The position numbers were made by a program, and so were the translations under genes. From the NCBI RefSeq assembly GCF_940670685.1, contig NZ_OW711693.1, forward strand, positions 310,001-374,000: a stretch of DNA of 64,000 bases. The letters are read 5' to 3'. This stretch comes from Anaeropeptidivorans aminofermentans (GTDB taxonomy: Bacteria; Bacillota; Clostridia; Lachnospirales; UBA5962). Shown here piece after piece: positions 45,901 to 55,247 of this stretch (position 1 is its first letter; the number at the start of each line of letters is the position of its first letter). Under the pieces are notes generated by a model. That model ran no database searches and was not told the origin of the DNA. It saw only the letters and a program-made list of their open reading frames with translations.

Positions 45901-46554
45901 GTTATCGTTACAAGCCCCGACGGAGAGGTGAAGGAATATTTGATTCCTTACGGCTCCCGTATTAAAGTCTTTACCGGAGACGAAATCGGCGCCGGTGACG
46001 AGCTGACAGAAGGTAGCGTATATCCTCATGATATTCTTAAGATAAAAGGCATAAGAGGCGTTCAGGACTATATGCTTGCAGAGGTTCAAAGAGTATACAG
46101 GCTTCAAGGTGTTGATATTAATGATAAGCATATTGAAGTTATCGTGCGCCAGATGCTTAAGCGAGTGAAAGTAGAAGAAAACGGCGATACGGATCTCCTT
46201 CCCGGAAGCTTGGTAGACTGGCTTGAATTTGAAGAAATCAACAAAAAGGTCATTGAAGAAGGCTTAGAACCCGCTATCGGAAGCAGAGTTCTCCTCGGTA
46301 TCACAAAGGCTTCTCTTGCAACGGATTCCTTCCTTTCTGCGGCTTCCTTCCAGGAAACCACAAGGGTTCTTACGGAAGCGGCAATTAAAGGCAAGGTTGA
46401 TCCTCTTATCGGCTTAAAAGAAAACGTAATTATAGGTAAACTGATCCCTGCCGGTACAGGAATGCCTGTTTATAGAAAAATAAAGGTTTCTGCAACGGAT
46501 CCCGACCTTGAAACAGAAGGATTAGACGGCGGAACAGGAGATAATATAGCATAA
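42979..46554 (+). CDS. rpoC: RNA polymerase beta' subunit
   Basis: The 1191-residue beta' subunit has the N-terminal zinc finger [20 protein letters not shown], the catalytic loop [12 protein letters not shown] with three magnesium-binding Asp, the bridge helix and trigger loop ([29 protein letters not shown]) and a second zinc site ([13 protein letters not shown]). Length is normal for Firmicutes. It is co-transcribed with rpoB and ends at a strong terminator. Confidence 0.97.
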   Translation: MPNENTEQSIIFDSIKIGLASPEKIREWSRGEVKKPETINYRTLKPERDGLFCERIFGPSKDWECHCGKYKRIRYKGVVCDRCGVEVTKSKVRRERMGHIELAAPVSHIWYFRGIPSRMGLILGLSPRVLERVLYFASYIVLDPGRTGLDYKQLLNEREYREAVDKYGNTFRVGMGAEAIKEILQNIDLERESVELKEQLKDATGQKRIRLIKKLEVIESFRISKNKPEWMIMDVVPVIPPDLRPMVQLDGGRFATSDLNDLYRRVINRNNRLKRLLDLGAPNIIVRNEKRMLQEAVDALIDNGRRGRPVTGPGNRPLKSLSDLLKGKQGRFRQNLLGKRVDYSGRSVIVVGPNLKLYQCGLPKEMAIELFKPFAMKKLVQEGFAHNIKSAKRMVERLQPEVWDVLEDVIKEHPVMLNRAPTLHRLGIQAFEPVLVEGKALKLHPLVCTAYNADFDGDQMAVHVPLSAEAQAECRFLLLAPNNLLKPSDGAPVTVPSQDMVLGIYYLTLAKDGEVGEGKIFKDEQEAILAYDNKYISLHSKIKVRRTLEIDGEIHSRIVDTTVGRIILNEAIPQDIGYVDRTVFENKFLYEIDFVVDKKTLGKIINRCINRYGSTDTAEVLDKIKTLGFSYSTRGALTVSVSDMEIPSAKYDIIRDTEGKVENITKMFRRGLMTDEERHAKIIASWESATDQITKALIDGLGRYNNIYMMANSGARGSTNQIKQLAGMRGLMASPSGGIIELPIKANFREGLSVLEYFISAHGARKGLSDTALRTADSGYLTRRLVDVSQDIIVREWDCAEEGEEVPGMWVSAFKDGDEVIEPLSDRLRGRWSILDIMHPETGEIIVKADTMITPDQADLVESLGIKSVYIRTILTCRSRIGLCAKCYGANMASGRIVRIGESVGIIAAQSIGEPGTQLTMRTFHTGGISSNEDITQGLPRVEELFEARKPKGLAIISDFAGTVTVSDTKKKREVIVTSPDGEVKEYLIPYGSRIKVFTGDEIGAGDELTEGSVYPHDILKIKGIRGVQDYMLAEVQRVYRLQGVDINDKHIEVIVRQMLKRVKVEENGDTDLLPGSLVDWLEFEEINKKVIEEGLEPAIGSRVLLGITKASLATDSFLSAASFQETTRVLTEAAIKGKVDPLIGLKENVIIGKLIPAGTGMPVYRKIKVSATDPDLETEGLDGGTGDNIA

Positions 46555-46558
46555 ATAA

Positions 46559-46588
46559 AAAAGGCGGCCATAGGCCGCCTTTTTTATC
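46559..46588 (+). terminator. Terminator of rpoBC
   Basis: AAAAAAGGCGGCC-ATA-GGCCGCCTTTTTTA lies six bases after the rpoC stop. Confidence 0.92.
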
Positions 46589-46628
46589 TCTCGTAAAAGT
46601 ACCTTCCGTTGCTTTTATGAATTTCAAC

Positions 46629-46969
46629 TATAGTAAATTTGAAGTTAAACAGTAACAAAACCGTATATTTCTTGAATTCATATGAAATAGAAGCGTTGTT
46701 AATTTGCTTTTCTTTTATTTTATATTCCCTAAAGCCAAATATTTACGGCGGTGTAAAAGCAAATTGACTGTACGAGGATTCAAAAATGTACTGTTTCCAA
46801 AGGAAATCCGTGTTTTTATACTACGCGAACTTGGAAAAGGATGCAGGCGCAAGTCTGCAAATCTTTTTTAGTGAGCGTTTTCTTATCGTTATCAAACTTG
46901 TTTTTGTTTGGTAACGATGAATCCGTAGTGATTCGGTTTTTGTTACTTCTTTATAAGAAATTTACTATA
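46629..46969. repeat. Composite R1 repeat, 341 bp, copy A
   Basis: R1 ends (TATAGTAAATTT / AAATTTACTATA) enclose the R1 core plus two inner modules: R4 (GTTAATTTGCTTTTC...AAAAGCAAATTGAC, 46698-46768) and R3 (GCGAACTTGGAAAAGGATGC...GGTAACGATGAATCCGTAGTG, about 46826-46930). The reverse complement of 58856-59196 matches it end to end with roughly 15-20 differences. No ORF. Confidence 0.85.
46698..46768. repeat. R4 module inside composite copy A
   Basis: GTTAATTTGCTTTTC and AAAAGCAAATTGAC are inverted ends across about 43 bases that contain CCCTAAAGCCAAATATTTACGG. Confidence 0.6.
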
Positions 46970-47163
46970 ATAGGTAAGCATAGGTGCGCCGATGCTTTTC
47001 TAGGAAAAGCTTGAAGCCCTCTATTTCCCCCAGACGGGCAGCACTTAAAGGGTTAAAGAAAATTAATCGTCTTACTTAAAGGTATTGTGTAGGAAAGTGC
47101 CTTTTATAATGGCTTAAAATCTTGCAATTTTATTGTAATACAGATATACTTTTATTAATCGAT

Positions 47164-47300
47164 TTTAGTAAATTTAAAATTAAACAGCAACAAACCGTAT
47201 ATTTATGCAGATTAAAAAAATACCCTTTCCGAGAGGAATCCATATTTTTGAGCCTTTAGTGAACAGGCTTTTGTTACCTCTTTATAAGAAATTTACTATA
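47164..47300. repeat. R1 repeat (137 bp)
   Basis: The ends are TTAGTAAATTTAAAATTAAAC and TTATAAGAAATTTACTATA, with the core in reverse (CGAGAGGAATCCATATTTTTGAGCC). It lies just before the broken VOC gene. Confidence 0.7.
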
Positions 47301-47349
47301 CTTTACTGTTGCTTTGTAAGGCAAAGAAGATTATTATGGCTTATCCTGA

Positions 47350-47722
47350 AAAAAGACCCTTTGTGCCATTAAAGGAATCGTTCTCGACTGTGATGAGCCG
47401 GAAAGGCTTGCAGATTTTTATGAAAAGCTTCTGGGCTGGAAGAGGATTCCTGCTTGGGACGGCTGGGCGGCTTTATTAAGCCCTGACGAAAGTATTGCCC
47501 TTGCTTTTCAAAAGATTTTGAGCTATACATCTCCTGCATGGCCTTGGGAAGCTGAAAAGCAAATGCGGATGGTTCATTTTGAATTATTTGCAGATAATAT
47601 GGAGGAGGTCCGTATCTTACGCAATAAAATGCGGTGCCAAGAAAGCGGATATCCAGCATTTTACGACTTCAGTCACCATGATAGATCCGGAAGGCTATCC
47701 TTTCTGCATTGATTCGGAATAA
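47350..47722 (+). pseudogene. VOC-family (glyoxalase-like) protein, frameshifted and lacking a start
   Basis: Translation from 47350 gives GIVLDCDEPERLADFYEKLL, then AALLSPDESIALAFQKI and MRMVHFELFADNMEEV, a typical VOC protein. The continuation IQHFTTSVTMIDPEGYPFCI is in another frame, so a single-base shift occurred near 47630. At the 5' end an in-frame TGA (47347-47349) precedes the homology with no start codon near. Both ends of the gene are therefore broken. R1 copies lie directly upstream. Confidence 0.8.
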
Positions 47723-47775
47723 AAAATGATATGAAGACATTCAGCCCATAAAAGCAAAGAAAAGGAGCTATTCAT

Positions 47776-48429
47776 ATGCTTAAAGAAAAGGAATATATTT
47801 TATTCGACCTTGACGGAACAATAATTAACTCGGGAAAAGGGATTATAAATTCCGCAATATATGCTTTGGAAAGCTTCGGAATAAAAATCGAAAAGCCGGA
47901 AATGCTTAGAAGCCTTATCGGACCGCCTTTAAAAGATTCCATTATAGCCTATTTCGATCTTGATTCTCAAAAGGCTGAAGAAATCGTTTTAAAATATAGG
48001 GAGCATTATGGGGAGAAGGGCCTATATGAATGTGCGCTCTATCCCGGCATCAAAGAGCTTCTTGGAGATTTGGCAAAGGCAGGCAAAAAGCCCTGTATTG
48101 CCACCACAAAATCCACGTATTTTGCTGAAAAGATACTTTCCTATTTGGACGTAGGCCAATACTTCATTAAAATCGCCGGAAGCAATCTGGACGGAAGCAG
48201 GCAGGATAAGCATGAGGTAATCGAATACTGTCTTAAAAGCCTTGCCATAGAGAATCGAAAAAAGGTGCTTATGATAGGTGATAGGAAATATGATATTGAA
48301 GGGGCAAAGAAATCTGAAATCGATTTCATAGCTGTAAGCTATGGCTTTGGGGAACTATCGGAGCTAAAAAAAGCAGGAGCAAAGACCATTGTAAAAGACG
48401 CTTTGGAATTACGAAAAATTATACTTTGA
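47776..48429 (+). CDS. HAD-family phosphatase (phosphoglycolate phosphatase-like)
   Basis: The 217-residue phosphatase has motif I FDLDGTIINSGKGI (nucleophile Asp first), a helical cap, motif II IATTKS, and motif IV MIGDRKYDIEGAKKSEI. It belongs to the GmhB/Gph-like branch with a four-helix cap; the substrate may be phosphoglycolate or another small phosphate ester. AAAGGAGC precedes the ATG. It follows the broken VOC gene by 53 bases, and a terminator follows it. Confidence 0.9.
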   Translation: MLKEKEYILFDLDGTIINSGKGIINSAIYALESFGIKIEKPEMLRSLIGPPLKDSIIAYFDLDSQKAEEIVLKYREHYGEKGLYECALYPGIKELLGDLAKAGKKPCIATTKSTYFAEKILSYLDVGQYFIKIAGSNLDGSRQDKHEVIEYCLKSLAIENRKKVLMIGDRKYDIEGAKKSEIDFIAVSYGFGELSELKKAGAKTIVKDALELRKIIL

Positions 48430-48437
48430 TAAATTTT

Positions 48438-48469
48438 AAGGGATTGTTATTATAACAATCCCTTTTTTA
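48438..48469 (+). terminator. Terminator after the HAD gene
   Basis: AAGGGATTGTTA-TTA-TAACAATCCCTTTTTT is a strong hairpin with a T-run. Confidence 0.9.
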
Positions 48470-48510
48470 TGTACTGATTTAATAAAGGCCCGTAAATTTA
48501 TTTTGCACCT

Positions 48511-49407
48511 TTAAGAAAAGCCTATTTCAGGAAGGTCAGGGTATACTTCTTTGCATATATCCATAAAGTTTTTTGCCGCATGGCTTAATACAGAACTATT
48601 TCGCGCCGCATAAAACTTCTGAACTAAAGGCTTCTGAAGTACGTCAATAAAGCGAATGTCAGAGGCTAAAAAACTCTTTGTGAAAACAGGCATTAATGCG
48701 ATACATACTTTGGCTCTTACCATTGCTATAAATGAAGGAAAAAAATTGCTGTGGGTAAAATTTGAATGAGCCATATTGTTTTTAATGCAGTAAGGCCTTA
48801 CAGGCTCATATTCATTTTCATAAAAGGTAATGACAATCTGGTCTTTGAGAACCGCCTGGTCTTCCGAAGAGAGGTTAAAAAACAGGTGGTCCTTATGAGC
48901 AGCCACTTCAAATTTTGAAAATCCCAGAGGCTCAGAATAAATTTCGCTGATGAGCCCTACACAGGATTCCGAACAAATACCAATATCAACCGTACCGGAG
49001 CGCAAATGGGAAACAAGCCTTTTATAGGTATAATGAGAGCAAAACACCTCAACATCAGGATAGCGCTCAGCAAATAGTTCAAGAGGCTTCGAAACCAAGG
49101 CCCATTCCCAAGGCCCTATCCCTATGGTCAGACGCTGCTCCTGTTCAAGATGGAGCCTTCTTACACTTTCATTAATCATTCTGTATTGCTCCATATAGTC
49201 TTCCGCTCTCGTAGCAAGTCTTTCGCCGGCAGCAGTCAGTTTAAGAGAATTATGAAGCCTATAGAAAAGATGTGAATTAAGCTCTTCTTCCAAAGCGGAA
49301 ATTTGCTTGCTTATGGTAGACTGGGTTACATGGCAGTCTTCGGCGGCCTTCGTGAAGCTAAGATGCCTTGCCGCACTTATAAAATATTTTAATTTAATCT
49401 CATCCAA
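48511..49407 (-). CDS. LysR-family transcriptional regulator
   Basis: The 298-residue regulator has an N-terminal LysR helix-turn-helix: KYFISAARHLSFTKAAEDCHVTQSTISKQISALEEELNSHLFYR (residues 7-50), followed by the two-lobed effector domain (LTIGIGPWEWAL, VDIGICSESCVG, ITFYENEYEP). The start is TTG with AAGGT upstream. Its target is unclear: the peptide ABC operon at 50593 is the nearest candidate on the 5' side, but a DUF3899-like gene lies between. Confidence 0.92.
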   Translation of the reverse strand: MDEIKLKYFISAARHLSFTKAAEDCHVTQSTISKQISALEEELNSHLFYRLHNSLKLTAAGERLATRAEDYMEQYRMINESVRRLHLEQEQRLTIGIGPWEWALVSKPLELFAERYPDVEVFCSHYTYKRLVSHLRSGTVDIGICSESCVGLISEIYSEPLGFSKFEVAAHKDHLFFNLSSEDQAVLKDQIVITFYENEYEPVRPYCIKNNMAHSNFTHSNFFPSFIAMVRAKVCIALMPVFTKSFLASDIRFIDVLQKPLVQKFYAARNSSVLSHAAKNFMDICKEVYPDLPEIGFS

Positions 49408-49935
49408 TGTGCTACCTTCTTTTCAAGTATATTAATAGAAAGCCGGAAACTTACGAAACGATATTTTCACTGCCGATGGATATATTCCCCATCAATACTT
49501 AGAGATATTGAATAGTTACAAATTTATTTTTCATCAGCTTTTTAAGCATAGGTTCAATAAATAATTATATTATTTAATATACGGTATAACTAACAGGCTA
49601 CCGAAATCAATCATAGTTAAACAAACGGAAGCCTGTGATTAATATTTTGATATGAAGGCCCTGTGAATATCCATCTATACCATATAAAATTAAGCTTAAA
49701 ATATAATAGAAGGGTATATTCTTTAATGGAATAGGCCAATTCCTATTTTTCGTTTTACCTGAGTGGACACTTGTGTTATTATTTGACTAATCAAAATCTA
49801 CAAAAAAGTTCAAAATATCCTATAAAATTATACAATATGCATACAGCGCTTCTGAACTAAGGGCAGCTTCAAAAAGATTCAATTCGTGAAACTTTGCATA
49901 GAAGTGTAAGGAGAGCTTCTTATCTGGATACCTAT
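49408..49935. other. AT-rich spacer upstream of the LysR gene
   Basis: No ORF with a ribosome binding site, no R1-R5 copy and no structured RNA was recognised. It probably holds the LysR promoter and operator. Confidence 0.4.
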
Positions 49936-49948
49936 CTATGTATATTTC

Positions 49949-50332
49949 TTACCCTGCAATAAATGATGAAACCGCAGAAACAAGCACAAGGACACCGCCG
50001 ATAAACAGCGGCTCCAGAGAAAAAGGCTTAGGGGCTTTCTCCATTTTAAACTCATGATATGTTTTCGCCTTCTTGCCTTCTTTAAGCTCATCTTCAAAAT
50101 GCTTTGAATAGGACCGGAGGGTTCTGTAACTATATATGAAAATATCCAGCATGCCAATGCTTCTAAGATATGAAATAAGCCCCGGTATGAGAGAAAATAA
50201 GCCGCCAATAAAAAGACCGTTTATTATTCGATAAATAAAAAAATCGGCCTTTATAAATATGATGGAAAATATGCAGGCTACTGTACTGATGCCTGAATAT
50301 ACCAAGAATTTTCTCTTGTCAATTAATTGCAT
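49949..50332 (-). CDS. DUF3899-like membrane protein
   Basis: The 127-residue protein has three hydrophobic helices: FLVYSGISTVACIFSIIFI (9-27), IINGLFIGGLFSLIPGLISYL (36-56) and FIGGVLVLVSAVSSFIAG (110-127). It has a basic, acid-mixed cytoplasmic stretch between helices 2 and 3. This layout fits the DUF3899 family of small Gram-positive membrane proteins; function is unknown. AGGGAGGAGC precedes the ATG. Confidence 0.7.
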   Translation of the reverse strand: MQLIDKRKFLVYSGISTVACIFSIIFIKADFFIYRIINGLFIGGLFSLIPGLISYLRSIGMLDIFIYSYRTLRSYSKHFEDELKEGKKAKTYHEFKMEKAPKPFSLEPLFIGGVLVLVSAVSSFIAG

Positions 50333-50592
50333 GAAGCTCCTCCCTGAAAGTTTTATTTATCTTGCTATAAGAATAACAGGGTTTATACTAAAATGTCAAA
50401 TATATTAAGTTCATTTATTTATATAAGGTAAAAATGCACATATTTTTTATAAAACTGGTTTTATTCTCCAAAGGTTAAAAAATACATAAAGCGAACCGCA
50501 CACAGGGCAAAAGTTCAAATGATTCTTCAAATTTATTAAAGGCTCAGCCTTAAATATATTAATGAATTTAAACATGAAAGAGGGGAATTGCC

Positions 50593-52422
50593 ATGAAAAA
50601 ATTAACCGCTATCCTTATGGCAGGGATAATGGGATTAGCTGTTTTTACAGGTTGTGGGGGAAACGGCTCTTCAAATGATGGGAATCAAAATGCACAAAAG
50701 AGTCAAGAAACAGCTACTGCGGAAGCGCCAAAGGAAGAAGCAAAAGCTTCAGAACCTGCTTCTTCAGAGCCTTATGGCACATTTAATAATTATTTTACCG
50801 GCGACATCGACACCATTAATCCACATATTTATACATTATCCAATAGCGGTGATGTTTTTGCCCTTGTGTCTTTAATGCTTTATAAACAAATGCCTACAGA
50901 AGACGGGAAGGCCTTTGCTTATGTAGGGGAGCTTGCAGAAGGCGAGCCTATAAAGATGGACGAAGAAGGCAAGATTTGGAATATAAAAATACGTGAAAAC
51001 GCTGTTTGGGAAAACGGAGATAAAATAGATATAGATGACGTCATCTATTCATGGAAAATGTGCCTTGACCCGATTCTTGTAAACTCCAGAGCCTCCCAGC
51101 TTGCAAGCGATTATATTACGATTGTAAATGCCACGGATTATTATCTTCAGGGGAGTGAAAACAAAGTAGCATGGGAAGATGTGGGCATAAAGAAGGTTGA
51201 TGATTATACCCTTTCTCTTGAGCTTACAGACCCTGTAACAGAAGCCGACATTAAAGCGCATTTTAACTATGTATGGACCAGCTTAGTACATGAGCCGACC
51301 TATGAAGCAGGCATGGACGCAGGGCGCACAAAGACCACTTACGGTTCAAGCGCAGACAGGTTCATGAGCTGCGGCCGGTTTATATTAAAGGACTGGGTAA
51401 ACGGTTCGCAGGTAAATATGGTTAGAAACCCTGATTATGTAGATAAAGACGAAATTAAAATTGCAGGATATTCTTATAAAATGCTGGATGATGCCAATAC
51501 GGCTCTTGAGCTTTTCCTGAGCGGAGATCTTGATGTTGTTAACCTGAATGCCTCTGTTATAGAGCAGTATATTGACGACCCAAGGGTAAAAATAGCCCCT
51601 GCAACTTCAATACAGACCCTTACAATAAACCATGGAAACACCAATAATAGCGGTATCCTTGGAAATGTAAACTTCAGAAAGGCATTATCCTACGCCGTAG
51701 ACAGAGAAAACATAGCAAAAATGACAAACGGCATAGCCGCAAATTATCTTGTGCCTCAAAAATGCCTCGGTGATACAGACAAAGGCCTTACATTCCGCCA
51801 GATGCCGGAAGCCCAGGAATATTTAGAGCCAAATTTAGGCTTTGATGCTGCAAAGGCCAAGGAATATTATGACAAGGCCATGGCAGAAGCAGGCCTTACG
51901 AATCTTACTCTTACCCTTATGTATAATGAATCCAGTGCTAATAATAAATCTGCTTCCGAGTTCCTTCATAAAGAGCTTCCTAAGATTTTCGGAGACAGCT
52001 TTACTTTAGAGCTTATGGCCGCCCCAAGCTCCGTTCTGAATACATATATTAAAGGCTGGAAAGAAGGCGACCCCAACAGCTTCGAGCTTCAGTGGAGAGG
52101 CTGGAACACAAGCACGGCAGCGCCGTGGAATGGACTTAAGGTTTACAGCTCCATGTATTCAAATAAAAACGAGCCTTATTATAACGATGAATTTGATGCC
52201 TTATGGGAAGAGGCAAACTACAGCCTAGACGCTAAACTGGACCCTGCCTACAGGCTTCAGCTTACACGGGAAATGGAAAAAATAGCTCTTGACGAAGTAG
52301 CTGCATGCCCTGTTTACGAGGCACCGGGATATTACATGATAAGCGAAAGAGTAAACTTAATAAGCGATGGCTATATCCCCGGCTATGGTTTTGGATATAG
52401 CTTAGCAACAATTAGCCAATAA
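50593..52422 (+). CDS. Peptide-binding lipoprotein (solute-binding family 5)
   Basis: The 609-residue extracellular lipoprotein has its lipobox VFTGC at Cys21. A Ser/Gln/Glu/Ala-rich linker leads to the family 5 fold: NNYFTGDIDTINPHIYTLSNSGDVF, then WNIKIRENAVWENGDKIDIDDVIYSWKM, DLDVVNLNAS, FRKALSYAVDRENIAKMTNG and CPVYEAPGYYMISERV. It binds oligopeptides or similar and passes them to the permeases encoded from 53132. GAGGGG precedes the ATG. A 709-base gap with hairpins and an R1 repeat follows, so its expression is probably higher than that of the membrane parts. Confidence 0.94.
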   Translation: MKKLTAILMAGIMGLAVFTGCGGNGSSNDGNQNAQKSQETATAEAPKEEAKASEPASSEPYGTFNNYFTGDIDTINPHIYTLSNSGDVFALVSLMLYKQMPTEDGKAFAYVGELAEGEPIKMDEEGKIWNIKIRENAVWENGDKIDIDDVIYSWKMCLDPILVNSRASQLASDYITIVNATDYYLQGSENKVAWEDVGIKKVDDYTLSLELTDPVTEADIKAHFNYVWTSLVHEPTYEAGMDAGRTKTTYGSSADRFMSCGRFILKDWVNGSQVNMVRNPDYVDKDEIKIAGYSYKMLDDANTALELFLSGDLDVVNLNASVIEQYIDDPRVKIAPATSIQTLTINHGNTNNSGILGNVNFRKALSYAVDRENIAKMTNGIAANYLVPQKCLGDTDKGLTFRQMPEAQEYLEPNLGFDAAKAKEYYDKAMAEAGLTNLTLTLMYNESSANNKSASEFLHKELPKIFGDSFTLELMAAPSSVLNTYIKGWKEGDPNSFELQWRGWNTSTAAPWNGLKVYSSMYSNKNEPYYNDEFDALWEEANYSLDAKLDPAYRLQLTREMEKIALDEVAACPVYEAPGYYMISERVNLISDGYIPGYGFGYSLATISQ

Positions 52423-52460
52423 AAATTTGTAAGGCAATCATGGATACCTTTCGGATATTT

Positions 52461-52505
52461 GTGGATTTACCTTCATTTGACTATCATGCGCGAAGGTAAA
52501 TCCAC
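52461..52505 (+). terminator. Stem-loop after the binding-protein gene
   Basis: GTGGATTTACCTTC and GAAGGTAAATCCAC form a 14-base-pair stem with a 17-base loop and no T-run. A second palindrome (CTATGGCTCAAAAATATA...TATATTTTGAGCCATGG) is at 52605-52645. They are likely mRNA 3'-end stabilisers or partial terminators. Confidence 0.55.
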
Positions 52506-52707
52506 CGTATTCCAAGACATTTTGCCTAAGCATATAGAATTAAACGTTATATTTTTTAAATTAGGCATGAAAAACAGAAGTAAAGGATAAAAACCATATA
52601 TTCCCTATGGCTCAAAAATATAGAATTTATATTTTGAGCCATGGAGAAAGGGTTTTCCTTTACCATATTTTATCTAAGCCTTATAAAGCACTTTAAAGCC
52701 TTGCGGT

Positions 52708-53091
52708 AATAGTAAATTTAAAAAGGAACAAAACCGTATATCCCTTGAATTCATATAGAATAGTATCGTAGCCAAATGGAATTAGGAAGAAATACTGACT
52801 GAATCAATTCTTTATGGTATTTTGAACTTACGGTATTTTGCAGAGCAAAGATCTATATTGCTTTTTTCTTATCTTATGCCCTCTAAAGCCAACATAGATT
52901 TAAGGATATACCGTTTCCTGCGGAAACCTATGTTTTGAACAATATAAAAAAGCACGGCCTTAGACAATAGGGCAGCTTCACTCAAAGACGCCCTGTGATA
53001 GACGGCGGCAGGCCAGGATTTATGGAAATAAATCTATATAGTATTCTTTAAGAAATGGGTTTTGCGGCCTCTTTATAAAAAATTTACTATA
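52708..53091. repeat. Composite R1 repeat (384 bp, diverged)
   Basis: AATAGTAAATTTAAAAAGGAAC at the left and TTTATAAAAAATTTACTATA at the right are R1 ends. CTTGAATTCATATAGAATAG and TTTTTCTTATCTTATGCCCTCTAAAGCC follow the order of the 341-bp composite copies, with extra unrelated DNA inside. Confidence 0.65.
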
Positions 53092-53131
53092 AACATTTTT
53101 TAACTGCAATGCTTTTGGAAAGGACAGATTC

Positions 53132-54082
53132 ATGGTTAGATATATTGCAGAAAGAATTATTGCCATGCTCATAACCCTTTTTATTATCGTAACTCTGGGA
53201 TTTATGGTTATAAGGCTCATGCCCGGAGGTATTTTTGATAATGCGGTAGATATGACTTATGAGCAAAAGGCGGCCCTTGAAGCCAAATATAATCTTGATA
53301 AGCCGATTCCTGTACAGTACGGCTTATTTTTAAAGGGGATTGTTACAGAAGGGGACTGGGGAACCTCTCTTAAAATGCAGATTAACGTTCCTGTATGGGA
53401 GATTATCAAAGATAAAATTCCTGTAACGTTATACATAAACTTTTTTTCTCTTTTAATTTCTTTGCCTCTTGGCATTATTTTAGGCATTTTAGCTGCCATC
53501 AGAAAAAATTCCTCTGTGGATTATTCAGTGTCATTTTTTGTGGTTATATGCATCTCTGTGCCTTCGTTTATCTTTGCTACGCTGCTGCAATATTTTGTCG
53601 CTTTTAAAGGCGGCCTGCTGCCCATTATTTATGACCCTACTGCTTTGGGAATAGAGCGGTTCAGAGGGCTTCTTCTGCCGATTATTGCCCTTTCCTTTAG
53701 CCCTATTGCGAGGGTTACAAGATATTTAAGGGCGGAGCTTGCAGAAACCATCAATTCAGATTTTATGCTGCTTGCAAAGACAAAAGGCCTTACGGAGCTT
53801 CAAGCCACTGTAAACCACGGCATTAGAAACTCTTTGCTTCCTTTAATGAATATTATTGTGCCGATGTTTACAAGCATCATGGGGGGAAGCCTTGTTATAG
53901 AAACCATCTTTGCCATACCGGGAATGGGCGGTATTATGGTTAAATCCATAAATGCACCGGATTATACCGTTACCCTTGCCGCTCTTATATTTTATTCCGT
54001 AATATCCTTGCTTACGGTTCTTATTGTTGACATTTCATACGGAATCATCGATCCCAGAGTAAGAATGGGAGGGAAAGCCTAA
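53132..54082 (+). CDS. Peptide ABC transporter permease, DppB family
   Basis: The 316-residue membrane protein has a complete first loop (RLMPGGIFDNAVDM...AKYNLDKPIPVQYGLFLKGIVTEGDWGTSL), unlike the homologue at 15217. The EAA loop LAKTKGLTELQATVNHGIRNSLLPL and the ending LIVDISYGIIDPRVRMGG are typical. Its stop codon (TAA) shares its last base with the next gene's ATG. It forms the channel with the DppC-like protein. Confidence 0.93.
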   Translation: MVRYIAERIIAMLITLFIIVTLGFMVIRLMPGGIFDNAVDMTYEQKAALEAKYNLDKPIPVQYGLFLKGIVTEGDWGTSLKMQINVPVWEIIKDKIPVTLYINFFSLLISLPLGIILGILAAIRKNSSVDYSVSFFVVICISVPSFIFATLLQYFVAFKGGLLPIIYDPTALGIERFRGLLLPIIALSFSPIARVTRYLRAELAETINSDFMLLAKTKGLTELQATVNHGIRNSLLPLMNIIVPMFTSIMGGSLVIETIFAIPGMGGIMVKSINAPDYTVTLAALIFYSVISLLTVLIVDISYGIIDPRVRMGGKA

Positions 54083-55233
54083 TGGTTAAAATATACGAGC
54101 CGGACTCTCCGGAATTAAAGAATATGCCAAAAGAGAAGTTTATCCTTGTACAAATGGACGAAAACATTGCTGACAGTAAATTTGACAGCAAGCCCATAGG
54201 CTTTTTTAAAGACGCAATGATTCGTTTTTCAAGAAGCAAGGTTTCAATTATTGCATTTGTTGTTATAACCATAATACTTCTTTTTGCAATTATTGCCCCT
54301 GAGGCAAGCCGATACGATTATAATGACCAGAATCTCCAGCATATAAACCTTCCTCCTAAAATGCCGGGCTTAGCGAAATTGGGGATTTTTGACGGTACGA
54401 GGGTTCTTCAGAACAGAAGAAAGGACACCTTAAACGATACCACGCGCTATCCCGAAGGCTCCATATTGTATATTGGAGAAACGAAGATTGTTCAAGGGAT
54501 AGAGCTTTGTGACATTAAGGTAGATTACTATAAATATGCCGGCGTAGAAGACGGAGCAAGCTATTGGATGGGTACTGACTATCTTGGCAGAGACCTCTGG
54601 GTCCGTATGTGGCGGGGGGCCAGGGTATCCCTTTTGATTGCCTTTATATCTGTTTTATGTAATGTTACTGTAGGGATTATTTACGGCTCCATTGCCGGAT
54701 ATTACGGCGGGAAAACAGATATGCTGATGATGCGTGTGACTGAAATTATAGGCGCTTTTCCGGAAATTGTTGTAGTGACTTTGTTTATCCTGTTTTTCGG
54801 CACGGGAATGCTTTCCATCATCCTTTCGCTTGTGGTTCAAAACTGGATTGGTACTGCCCGTATGGTAAGAGGCCAATTTTATAGATATAAGGGCAGCGAA
54901 TACGTTCTTGCCGCGAGAACCTTAGGAGTAAAGGATATGTCTCTTATCTTCAGGCATATTCTGCCAAACTCCATAGGCCCTATTATCACAAGAAGCATGA
55001 TTGCTATTCCAAGCGCCATATTTACGGAATCCTTCCTTGCTTACATCGGCCTTGGCATAAAAGCACCGGAATCTTCCATCGGTGTGCTTCTTTCCCAAGG
55101 GCAGAAGGTAATGCAGCAGTTTCCAAATCAAGTATTTTTCCCGGCAATTGTCATTTCAATCCTTATGATAGCCTTTAATATGCTTTCAAACGGACTTCGT
55201 GACGCATTTGACCCAACCCAGCGGGGCGCATAG
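54082..55233 (+). CDS. Peptide ABC transporter permease, DppC/OppC family
   Basis: The 383-residue membrane protein has a 50-residue cytoplasmic N-terminus (KIYEPDSPELKNMPKEKF), helix 1 (IIAFVVITIILLFAIIAPEA), a long outside loop and DppC landmarks YWMGTDYLGRDLWVRMWRGARVS, the EAA loop AARTLGVKDMSLIFRHILPNS and NGLRDAFDPTQRG at the end. It is about 80 residues longer than the DppC at 16385; the extra length lies in the loop between helices 1 and 2. Confidence 0.93.
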   Translation: MVKIYEPDSPELKNMPKEKFILVQMDENIADSKFDSKPIGFFKDAMIRFSRSKVSIIAFVVITIILLFAIIAPEASRYDYNDQNLQHINLPPKMPGLAKLGIFDGTRVLQNRRKDTLNDTTRYPEGSILYIGETKIVQGIELCDIKVDYYKYAGVEDGASYWMGTDYLGRDLWVRMWRGARVSLLIAFISVLCNVTVGIIYGSIAGYYGGKTDMLMMRVTEIIGAFPEIVVVTLFILFFGTGMLSIILSLVVQNWIGTARMVRGQFYRYKGSEYVLAARTLGVKDMSLIFRHILPNSIGPIITRSMIAIPSAIFTESFLAYIGLGIKAPESSIGVLLSQGQKVMQQFPNQVFFPAIVISILMIAFNMLSNGLRDAFDPTQRGA

Positions 55234-55247
55234 AAGGAGGTAGAATC

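Noticed and set aside
47518-47712. 64-codon frame as an independent gene
   Set aside because: It is the middle of the frameshifted VOC-family sequence, not a separate gene.
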